The notes under the pieces are model-generated. The model was not told the origin of the DNA and did not search any database. It saw only the letters and a program-made list of their open reading frames with translations. A stretch of 64,000 bases of DNA. Source: Pohlia nutans. Taxonomy: Eukaryota > Streptophyta > Bryopsida > Bryales > Mniaceae. The position numbers were made by a program, and so were the translations under genes. Below are positions 10,195 to 21,200 of the stretch, piece by piece. The first letter of the stretch is position 1. Each line of letters begins with the position of its first letter. The DNA is taken from contig CM040094.1 in NCBI GenBank assembly GCA_022496805.1, positions 18,871,501-18,935,500 of the forward strand, read 5' to 3'.

Positions 10195-13100
10195 TTGGAT
10201 CCAATAAAAAGACCCCTTTACCCACTGTCTCCCCAGTACTATCCAAACACCATCTGCCTCGTCTTGTTGCGCGTAGACTACTCTCATCATGCCTCTTCCC
10301 ACCCTACTTGGTTCGCCAGATATGGTCGTGCTCCGAGCTCATGGCGTGGGTCTCCGAAATTTCTTGTAGACTATGAAGGATATGCTGTAGTGTCGTGTCT
10401 GCGTCTGAGTCTTCGGTTTAATTTCCAGGAAGACAGTATTAGTGTTGAGGAAGAGATATTCGATGACCTCACGTCGGAGCTGAGCCACACAGTTGGTCAG
10501 TTATCAATTTCTGACGATAGTAATTGTAGAAGTTGGAGGCTCGCCCCAGGAAGGTGTAGAGTCTATGGATTGACAGATTCCCAAATGGCTGCATGTACAG
10601 AAATACTAACCCCTCGCCGTTCTTCAACTTGCACCGTTCAGAACCCCCTTCCTTCCAATGTAACGGTCAAGGTCGAGCCTGGGTTAGAGAATCCTCGTCT
10701 TGAAAATATTCAACTTGAGACAGGAACTGATAATTCCATCATTACCCTCTTATCAGATGAAGACAGTAGTCCTCCAAAAACCACTCGTTCTGTCCCTACA
10801 TCGTCTGACCCTCTCGTACAGTCGAAGTCCCGTACAGTCGTGTTTCTAAGATCTTCTTCTTCACCGGGTTCTAATGAGTGTGATAGTGTCGTTACCTGTC
10901 TGAAGAGACTTGCCCTTATGCCAGGGAAGAAGAATGCACTGAAGAAGATCGATTATAGCTCCATTAGACATGAGAGAGTCACGTACTTGCCCTCGACATT
11001 CAACGGTGACGTCATGTTTGAGTTGCCTCCTGCTGAAGAGTCTGCCTCTCATTTGCAGGCAAAGGCTATGCAAGGAATGGATAAGCGCTACGATGGCCAT
11101 GTATGGACTAAGACCATCACATCTAACATTACTAATACCATGGGTCTCTCATTTCGATTCTCCTGCTGTGTAGGGCACCTGCGATGTGAGAATAGAGAGT
11201 GCAACTACCTTAGACGTGAACATCGCATCTATGAAGTGAACGAGACTGAGTTTGATGGATGCACACTGCAAGCGTTTGTTGTGGGCCAGGGTCCTCCTAG
11301 AGGCTCGACCGTGGTGTGCAAGGTGTGTAAGGAACCGCCCTCCTGTCTTGCCACTTGTGGAGCAAAGATCTACTATGTGTCCGGCAAGCGTAACAGAACT
11401 CGTGTTTGCATCCACCTTGGATCTCACGAGCATCCTATTAAGGTTGGTGACTATAGGGACACCAAAGTCGAAATCAACAGTCTAATTGGAGATCAGGTTG
11501 AGAAGACTCCGCAAGCGACAAAGAGTGCAGTGGTATTAGAGGCAAGCAAGACTCTCATCGGAGGCTACTTGTTGAGGTCCGAGGACGATCCGCCCAAGAC
11601 GTTGAGCTTTGAGGAACTAGTTCCGGTGCTGGATCGATGCAAAGACATGGCTTCACCAAATATTCGAAATAAGGTTGTCACCTTCAGGTACTTGAGGAGG
11701 TACGGTGTCATGGACAGCATCACTAGGTTGCGAGGCCTTAGCAACTGGGCTTTTGTTCAAATGAACATGTTCCCTGGCCAAGGTTCTGAGCTGGACAAGG
11801 TGTACGTCTTCAAGATGTCTGAAGTGGGCCCCGGCAGTGGGGTGGACCTAGTGAAGCGGATGCAACCCAATGGTGATCTTGAGAACGCCTGGTTGATGTT
11901 CGATCATGTGAAACGAGTCAAGCAGTGGACAACGATGGCTTGCCATGTCTATGACTCCACTTACTGCCGTGTCATGACTATTGCTTGCTGCGACATGCAG
12001 TCGGAGGACATTGATGCCCAAATGGTCTTCTGGAAGAATCTCAACGCCGTGATGAAAAGACACGGTGTTGACATGCCAAACTTCAAAGGCTTCATGGCAG
12101 ACAGTGCCCAGGCCAACTGGAATGCTGTGCGGGTTGTCTATGGGTCCGGCAACAAGGAGGAACGTATGGACGACCGTGAGAGGACTTGTCAATTTCATTG
12201 GACGCAGTCCATGGTGAAGCACACTGAGAAATACATCGCTGAAGATCTGTGGGACCAACACAAGCAGTTGTGTCACCAATACAGGAAGGCTCAAACAATG
12301 GCCGAGGCTGAGAGATTGTATCACGGACTTAGAGCATGGTGGGTATCCTCCGGGGCTGTGACGGAGTCAGCCTTGAGCAAACTTGAGCTATGGCTGGCAT
12401 TTTGGCACTTCCGTTATCGCCAATGGGGAGGATTTATGGTCGGGGTGAGTACACATGTCCTTTGTTGCATGCTCCATGCCCTTACAGTCTACTCATGAGT
12501 TGGACCGGACCACCAATTTTGTCTAACTTCTCTTCACATAACTTCTTCAGCTCCATGCCCTTACAGTCTACTTATGAGTCGGACCCGACCACCAATTTTG
12601 GCTAACTTTTCTTCACATGACTTCTTCAGATGTTCTCAGAGGACGAACTCGCGGAGATGCCGTCGTGCAATCTTGCAGAGTCTGTCCACAACAAATGGCT
12701 TCAAGCGTCCGGCAACAACGGTGGTGATCTCTGTGTTGCTATAGTGGATGACTACATCCGGGCTTTTTTGCAAGTCGTCAATTACTACCAGTATTTGAAG
12801 GGCGATGTAGGGGGAACTGGACCAAGCAAACAAGAGCTGAAGCTTCGCATGGCTGAGCATAGGGCTCAAAAAACAGGTGACCCTAAGGTCCTAAAGGACC
12901 CCATGCTCGACATGCCTGGGGCAGACGAGTTCTGTACACGCGATCCTCACATGGCTGGAGAGGAAGTGTTTGGCTCCTTGAAGCGCACGCCTGATTTGCC
13001 ACTTGGAGCTGATGATGAGTCACACAGGCCGGATAAGGTAAACTTCTCGCATCCTTGAGGCTATGGTAGGAAAACCAAGGAACGAACCACTCACATGTCA

Positions 13101-14114
13101 GTAATTTCTGAAGAGGATGAATTCAATGTCCACGAAGTTGCACCTTCTTCACCACAAACCGACGACGCAGTTCCTTCTCCACGTAGTCAAGGACAGATTC
13201 GTCACGTCTCTTGTGTTTTGGAGACCAGAGTTAACGCCAAGGAGTGGCACATTGCTCGGTTGGCAAAGAATTCAGGTAAATGTTGTTGGGCCCAAAGAGC
13301 TGTTACTAAGAAGAAGTGTTCGGAGAGAATCGTGAGGGGTGCTAAACCCACCCCCGCGCCTACGTACACCGGTCTATGGCACAACACTAGGAAGAACTTA
13401 CAAGTGTCGGAGGAGTTCTACTTCTGCTCGGATGATATTGAGAGGTGTGTCAAAGGTTCAAGGCGCAAGTGGGTAGTTCCGTACTCTAGGCAGCAAGAGA
13501 GGCCCAGCATCCCTGATGTCTGGCCAGTGAAGATTGGAACAAATCTCAAGCAAAGTGAGATCCTTGTCCTTGAAGCTGCTGGGTTCCAACTACCGCAGAA
13601 AGTGCCTGTCTCTCCAAGAAGGTTGTTTTCCACAGAAAACCCTCCCGCAAATCTGGACACCGTGCCCGTACCTACAGACGCGGATAGGTATCCTGGAAAA
13701 AAAGAAGGGAAGATCGTCAATCGAAATACTGGCCGCCCAAATCCGCAGCAGAGGCTGGCTTTGGGCTCTTCTGAGTCCGTCAAAGCTCAACTCCATGCTG
13801 TGACAATGATTCCTCACCCTGGCCATGGTTGCATCATTGCTCTAGACTCAAGAACGCCACCAGATGTCAAGCAGTATCAGATCACAATTAGCTCCCTACC
13901 AGGCTGCAGCTGCCCTGCATTCAAGAAGACTATGACAAAGTTCCGTGGGAATCGCCAATTCTCATATTGCAAGCATGTGTACTTCATCTTCTTGAAGGTC
14001 TGCCATCTCGATCCTTGGGTTGACATGTTCATCCACGCGCCAACGTTCAGCTTCAACGAAGTCAAACTGGTCCTTGAAACTGGGATCTTGACTCACCCTT
14101 TCGCTGAAAAGTAG
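10195..14114 (+). pseudogene. MULE-type transposase with SWIM zinc finger, copy 1 (interrupted by TGA)
   Basis: The exons are 10195-12444 and 12630-14114, with gtgagt donor and ttcttcag acceptor. The frame is open from a stop at 10189. There is no convincing ATG at the 5' end, so the true start may come from an upstream exon; ttaatttccag near 10430 is a candidate acceptor. Visible parts are a Cys/His cluster ending in HEH at about residues 320-410 (WRKY/GCM1-like DNA-binding finger), then a transposase core with VYDSTY near 586, FMADSAQ near 635 and CQFHW near 665 (the first two DDE-type Asp and the C..H motif). The second exon carries a SWIM finger (CSC at about 13907, CKH at about 13970). 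The frame breaks once, at TGA 13056-13058, and continues in the same frame to TAG at 14114. Copy 2 has CGT at that position, so a CGA-to-TGA change is likely. Such proteins catalyse cut-and-paste transposition in the nucleus. This copy would yield only a SWIM-less product. Confidence 0.8.
12445..12629 (+). other. Intron of MULE-SWIM copy 1 with duplicated palindrome segment
   Basis: The intron holds an approximate direct duplication of about 80 bases (catgcccttacagtctactcatgag followed by the palindrome). One palindrome is mutated (gttggaccggacca) and the other is the consensus GTCGGACCCGACCA at about 12578. The intron of copy 2 sits at the same codon and carries related GGGCCCGACGG and GTCGGCCCCGAC motifs. 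Confidence 0.6.
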
Positions 14115-14397
14115 GAGTCACTTTAGAAGTATCCCATAGTACATTCAATGGAGTCCAATGACCTACCATTTCTGTTCCAGGCTTATTTGACAATTTCAGC
14201 AATATAAGGTTTTTTCTATCTATTATTATATCAAAATTCTTTGTCACATGTTAAAGTTTTGTATTTACTGCATCAACTTCCAAACAAGTGTACGTGTTCA
14301 CTCACAGCTTTGAGGACACCCTAAACCGAAATTGAAGGAATATGCAATAAACCCTGAAATACAAAAATCATGCGGTTGAAAGAAAAGTGTAAATCAA

Positions 14398-14640
14398 ATG
14401 CCATTTTACCACGTTTCAGCCCACGGTCATAGGTCAATATTATTTTCTATAAAGATACGAATATTCGAATATTCTATTAATAAAGGAATATTATGTGGAA
14501 TATTCGAATATTCTAAAAATTCTCCTAAAATTAGTAAAAAAAATTCTGTTTTTAAATTTGTGCTCTTGGCTCGCTTTATTTCTGCTCTCTGCTCTCCGCT
14601 CTCCGCTCACCGCTCGCATAGTAGACACGTCCCAGTGAAG
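14398..14640. repeat. Dispersed CACGGTCATAGG family, member 1
   Basis: A CCACGGTCATAGG block is followed by an AT-rich core, then gctctctgctctccgctctcc and a ctcgcatagtag end. Three related segments occur near 30010, 49600 and 55770. This member also contains the perfect 16-bp palindrome GAATATTCGAATATTC twice (14459-14474 and 14498-14513). No coding content is visible. Confidence 0.6.
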
Positions 14641-15296
14641 ACCACGTCAAAGTGACAGACAACACCATTACAAGACCAAGTGTAAGACCTTTGATTTTGA
14701 TATGATTTATGATGTAATTTGCTAGGTTATAAAATCAATTCTAGAGTCTACTATTCCGTGTACGTACTAGCTTAAATTAAAATTCACATTGGTGCTCAAC
14801 GATTGAGGACCTCGATTGAGGACCTCACATGAACGACAAAGTCGCATGTCACCAACCTCGACCTAAGGTTAGGGCACAGGTCATAGCAGACGGGGTAACG
14901 TTTCTGGATCTGAGGGTACGGAGGAATGATCGGGCAGCCACATCCTCCACGCACACGATCTTCGTAATCGTGCGTCTCGTGCTCACTGTGTTTGCGTCCG
15001 CTGTCGTCCTCGCTGAATTCTCCCCAGTACTGGACGTCCTTGATGTAGATGATCTACCGCTGATTGTACTCGCGATGGTTCTTCTCGCGTTCTGGCGCTC
15101 GTAGTCCTCGCACTGGTTGTCCACTCGTGCTCCTCATTTTCAAGCGGCTGCTGGCTTGTCGCGCTCGTGGTCGTGTTGCGCTTGTTCTAGCCTGAAGGTA
15201 CACGTGATTATCGCATTGTATCCACAACACAATATCAAGTGATGCACGTGGCCTGACGAGTGTACTGAAGAGCTGTGTGGCTCAATATAGAGTCTC
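14641..15296. other. Spacer upstream of copy B
   Basis: Both strands have open frames of about 91 codons across 14829-15124, but neither resembles a known protein. The stretch probably includes the promoter region of the copy B gene. No TATA box could be assigned with confidence. Confidence 0.3.
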
Positions 15297-18200
15297 ATGG
15301 GGAGGGCTAGAGCAGCAGCCGGGGCAGCGAGGCAGCCCGACCCACTTGACGAGATTCACGTGCCCCAGGTAAGGCGTGATTCCATTACTGATGTGAATGC
15401 CAATCAATTGTTTAGTGAATATATCTAAGCCTAAATCACATGTTGTATGGTTCAGGGACCAACACCAGAGACTGAAGTGCAATGGATGGCGATGACCCAG
15501 CTTGGAGCAGACAACTTACAACCCACAGATGAGGTGAGATACAACTTCGTAAGTTTATTGTTTAGCGTCATCAAGATCTAACGTTTGGGAAAAAATTCAG
15601 GGTTCAGTGATAAAGGCCATGTTTGCATTTGATGCTTGAGCGTGGTTCATTCCCGTGTGCCGGTGCGTAACTTGGGTTCGTGGTAGGGCTTGCACCACCC
15701 TGGAGGTGACGGCAGTGTTGGGAAGCACTCGCTATGATGCGAGCCCCGCCAAGGATTATGTTTCATATCTTGGGTTCTTCGTGTTAGTGGGTGCTCGTGG
15801 TGTGCTTAGTTCTCGTGATCGTTGGAGCACAATTGTGCACGTCTGGTTCGTGAATTCGCAGTGTGTGATGCATTCCACGCGTGACCCGTGAAGCTTGCCA
15901 CGCGTGAGCTCTGAATGTGGGCAGTGAGTAAACGAACGGACCAGCACCTCGCCTAGCTCCAACATTTCTACATTTTAACATTCTACTTGGCCCTCGGGTG
16001 TGTCGATGACTCTCGTGATGTTCGTATTATTGTGCTTCATGGGTGTTGTGAGATGAGAACTGAGATGACATGGGCAGGTTCGCACTCGCTCATGCTAACA
16101 GAAAGCGAATTTCAGAAACAGCATGGCTAGAGCCAGCCATGACGCGTGGCAGTGGTTCAGGGCTCGTGATTCGAGTCCTGGGGTGGAACGAGACGGCCCT
16201 CGGGGCCGAGGCCTATTTGGTGGAGCCCGGGTCTGGAGTTGGTGGCGCCACGTCACGCGCCCCTCACCCTGACGCGACTGGCCCACTCGCACCCTGGCAC
16301 CCCACACGGCCAAGCTTTCTTCCATTTTGCTCACCCTTAGTGTCTGAGGCAACTTCATGGTGTTTGTCAAGATTTCCATGATGTGTGTCAATGACTCTCT
16401 TGATGTTCGTATAATTGTGCTTCATGAGTGTTGTGAGATGAGAACTGAGAGGACATGGGCAGGTTCGCACTCGCTCGTGCTAACGAAATGCGAGATTCAG
16501 AAACAACATGGCAAGAGCCAGCCATGACGCGAGGCAGTGGTTCAGGGCTCGTGATTCGAGTCCTTGGGTGGCACGAGAAGGCCCTCGGGGCCCAACCCAA
16601 TTTGGTGGAGCCCGGGTTTGGGGGTGGTGGCGCCACGTCACGCGCCCTTCGCCGTGACGCGAGTGGCCCACTCGCACCCTGGCACCCCACACGGCCAAGC
16701 TTTTTTCCTTTTTGTTCACCCTCAGTGTGTGAGGCAACTTCATGGTGTTTGTCAAGAGTTCCATGATGTGTGTTGTGCGGTTAGAATGGGGAAAGAATTG
16801 GCAGGCGCGCACCACCCTTGAGGTGACGGCAGTGCGTTTAATTTCGCGCCATGATGCGAGCCTGCCACTTCGAGTGGGGCTCGTGATTCGAGTCCTTGGG
16901 TGGCACGAGAAGGCCCTCGGAGCCGAGGCCTATTTGGTGGAGCCCAGGTTTGGAGTTGGTGGCGCCACGTCACGCGCCCTTCGCCGTGACGCGAGTGGCC
17001 CACTCGCACCCTGGCACCCCACACGGCCAAGCTTTTTTCCTTTTTGTTCACCCTCAGTGTGTGAGGCAACTTCATGGTGTTTGTCAAGAGTTCCATGATG
17101 TGTGTTGTGCGGTTCGAATGGGGAAAGAATTGGCAGGCGCGCACCACCCTTGAGGTGACGGCAGTGCGTTTAATTTCGCGCCATGATGCGAGCCTGCCAC
17201 TTCGAGTGGGGCTCGTGATTCGAGTCCTGGGGTGGCACGAGAAGGCCCTCGGGGCCGAGGCCTATTTGGTGGAGCCCGGGTTTGGAGTTGGTGGCGCCAC
17301 GTCACGCGCCCTTCGCCGTGACGCGAGTGGCCCACTCGCACCCTGGCACCCCACACGGCCAAGCTTTTTTCCTTTTTGTTCACCCTCAGTGTGTGAGGCA
17401 ACTTCATGGTGTTTGTCAAGAGTTCCATGATGTGTGTTGTGCGGTTAGAATGGGGAAAGAATTGGCAGGCGCGCACCACCCTTGAGGTGACGGCAGTGCG
17501 TTTAATTTCGCGCCATGATGCGAGCCTGCCACTTCGAGTGGGGCTCGTGATTCGAGTCCTGGGGTGGCACGAGAAGGCCCTCGGGGCCGAGGCCTATTTG
17601 GTGGAGCCCGGGTTTGGAGTTGGTGGCGCCACGTCACGCGCCCTTCGCCGTGACGCGAGTGGCCCACTCGCACCCTGGCACCCCACACGGCCAAGCTTTT
17701 TTCCTTTTTGTTCACCCTCAGTGTGTGAGGCAACTTCATGGTGTTTGTCAAGAGTTCCATGATGTGTGTTGTGCGGTTAGAATGGGGAAAGAATTGGCAG
17801 GCGCGCACCACCCTTGAGGTGACGGCAGTGCGTTTAATTTCGCGCCATGATGCGAGCCTGCCACTTCGAGTGGGGCTCGTGATTCGAGTCCTGGGGTGGC
17901 ACGAGAAGGCCCTCGGGGCCGAGGCCTATTTGGTGGAGCCCGGGTTTGGAGTTGGTGGCGCCACGTCACGCGCCCTTCGCCGTGACGCGAGTGGCCCACT
18001 CGCACCCTGGCACCCCACACGGCCAAGCTTTTTTCCTTTTTGTTCACCCTCAGTGTGTGAGGCAACTTCATGGTGTTTGTCAAGAGTTCCATGATGTGTG
18101 TTGTGCGGTTAGAATGGGGAAAGAATTGGCAGGCGCGCACCACCCTTGAGGTGACGGCAGTGCGTTTAATTTCGCGCCATGATGCGAGCCTGCCACTTCG

Positions 18201-21200
18201 AGTGGGGCTCGTGATTCGAGCCCTGGGGTGGCACGAGAAGCCCTCGGAGCCGAGGCCTATTTGGTGGAGCCCGGGTTTGGAGTTGGTGGCGCCACGTCAC
18301 GCGCCCTTCGCCGTGACGCGAGTGGCCCACTCGCACCCTGGCACCCCACACGGCCAAGCTTTTTTCCTTTTTGTTCACCCTCAGTGTGTGAGGCAACTTC
18401 ATGGTGTTTGTCAAGAGTTCCATGATGTGTGTTGTGCGGTTAGAATGGGGAAAGAATTGGCAGGCGCGCACCACCCTTGAGGTGACGGCAGTGCGTTTAA
18501 TTTCGCGCCATGATGCGAGCCTGCCACTTCGAGTGGGGCTCGTGATTCGAGTCCTGGGGTGGCACGAGAAGGCCCTCGGGGCCGAGGCCTATTTGGTGGA
18601 GCCCGGGTTTGGAGTTGGTGGCGCCACGTCACGCGCCCTTCGCCGTGACGCGAGTGGCCCACTCGCACCCTGGCACCCCACACGGCCAAGCTTTTTTCCT
18701 TTTTGTTCACCCTCAGTGTGTGAGGCAACTTCATGGTGTTTGTCAAGAGTTCCATGATGTGTGTTGTGCGGTTCGAATGGGGAAAGAATTGGCAGGCGCG
18801 CACCACCCTTGAGGTGACGGCAGTGCGTTTAATTTCGCGCCATGATGCGAGCCTGCCACTTCGAGTGGGGCTCGTGATTCGAGTCCTGGGGTGGCACGAG
18901 AAGGCCCTCGGAGCCGAGGCCTATTTGGTGGAGCCCGGGTTTGGAGTTGGTGGCGCCACGTCACGCGCCCTTCGCCGTGACGCGAGTGGCCCACTCGCAC
19001 CCTGGCACCCCACACGGCCAAGCTTTTTTCCTTTTTGTTCACCCTCAGTGTGTGAGGCAACTTCATGGTGTTTGTCAAGAGTTCCATGATGTGTGTTGTG
19101 CGGTTCGAATGGGGAAAGAATTGGCAGGCGCGCACCACCCTTGAGGTGACGGCAGTGCGTTTAATTTCGCGCCATGATGCGAGCCTGCCACTTCGAGTGG
19201 GGCTCGTGATTCGAGTCCTGGGGTGGCACGAGAAGGCCCTCGGGGCCGAGGCCTATTTGGTGGAGCCCGGGTTTGGAGTTGGTGGCGCCACGTCACGCGC
19301 CCTTCGCCGTGACGCGAGTGGCCCACTCGCACCCTGGCACCCCACACGGCCAAGCTTTTTTCCTTTTTGTTCACCCTCAGTGTGTGAGGCAACTTCATGG
19401 TGTTTGTCAAGAGTTCCATGATGTGTGTTGTGCGGTTAGAATGGGGAAAGAATTGGCAGGCGCGCACCACCCTTGAGGTGACGGCAGTGCGTTTAATTTC
19501 GCGCCATGATGCGAGCCTGCCACTTCGAGTGGGGCTCGTGATTCGAGTCCTGGGGTGGCACGAGAAGGCCCTCGGGGCCGAGGCCTATTTGGTGGAGCCC
19601 GGGTTTGGAGTTGGTGGCGCCACGTCACGCGCCCTTCGCCGTGACGCGAGTGGCCCACTCGCACCCTGGCACCCCACACGGCCAAGCTTTTTTCCTTTTT
19701 GTTCACCCTCAGTGTGTGAGGCAACTTCATGGTGTTTGTCAAGAGTTCCATGATGTGTGTTGTGCGGTTAGAATGGGGAAAGAATTGGCAGGCGCGCACC
19801 ACCCTTGAGGTGACGGCAGTGCGTTTAATTTCGCGCCATGATGCGAGCCTGCCACTTCGAGTGGGGCTCGTGATTCGAGTCCTGGGGTGGCACGAGAAGG
19901 CCCTCGGGGCCGAGGCCTATTTGGTGGAGCCCGGGTTTGGAGTTGGTGGCGCCACGTCACGCGCCCTTCGCCGTGACGCGAGTGGCCCACTCGCACCCTG
20001 GCACCCCACACGGCCAAGCTTTTTTCCTTTTTGTTCACCCTCAGTGTGTGAGGCAACTTCATGGTGTTTGTCAAGAGTTCCATGATGTGTGTTGTGCGGT
20101 TAGAATGGGGAAAGAATTGGCAGGCGCGCACCACCCTTGAGGTGACGGCAGTGCGTTTAATTTCGCGCCATGATGCGAGCCTGCCACTTCGAGTGGGGCT
20201 CGTGATTCGAGTCCTGGGGTGGCACGAGAAGGCCCTCGGGGCCGAGGCCTATTTGGTGGAGCCCGGGTTTGGAGTTGGTGGCGCCACGTCACGCGCCCTT
20301 CGCCGTGACGCGAGTGGCCCACTCGCACCCTGGCACCCCACACGGCCAAGCTTTTTTCCTTTTTGTTCACCCTCAGTGTGTGAGGCAACTTCATGGTGTT
20401 TGTCAAGAGTTCCATGATGTGTGTTGTGCGGTTAGAATGGGGAAAGAATTGGCAGGCGCGCACCACCCTTGAGGTGACGGCAGTGCGTTTAATTTCGCGC
20501 CATGATGCGAGCCTGCCACTTCGAGTGGGGCTCGTGATTCGAGTCCTGGGGTGGCACGAGAAGGCCCTCGGGGCCGAGGCCTATTTGGTGGAGCCCGGGT
20601 TTGGAGTTGGTGGCGCCACGTCACGCGCCCTTCGCCGTGACGCGAGTGGCCCACTCGCACCCTGGCACCCCACACGGCCAAGCTTTTTTCCTTTTTGTTC
20701 ACCCTCAGTGTGTGAGGCAACTTCATGGTGTTTGTCAAGAGTTCCATGATGTGTGTTGTGCGGTTAGAATGGGGAAAGAATTGGCAGGCGCGCACCACCC
20801 TTGAGGTGACGGCAGTGCGTTTAATTTCGCGCCATGATGCGAGCCTGCCACTTCGAGTGGGGCTCGTGATTCGAGTCCTGGGGTGGCACGAGAAGGCCCT
20901 CGGGGCCGAGGCCTATTTGGTGGAGCCCGGGTTTGGAGTTGGTGGCGCCACGTCACGCGCCCTTCGCCGTGACGCGAGTGGCCCACTCGCACCCTGGCAC
21001 CCCACACGGCCAAGCTTTTTTCCTTTTTGTTCACCCTCAGTGTGTGAGGCAACTTCATGGTGTTTGTCAAGAGTTCCATGATGTGTGTTGTGCGGTTAGA
21101 ATGGGGAAAGAATTGGCAGGCGCGCACCACCCTTGAGGTGACGGCAGTGCGTTTAATTTCGCGCCATGATGCGAGCCTGCCACTTCGAGTGGGGCTCGTG

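Noticed and set aside
13056..13058. TGA as a selenocysteine codon in MULE-SWIM copy 1
   Set aside because: The paralogue has arginine here, transposases of this kind are not selenoproteins, and land plants generally lack the selenocysteine machinery.
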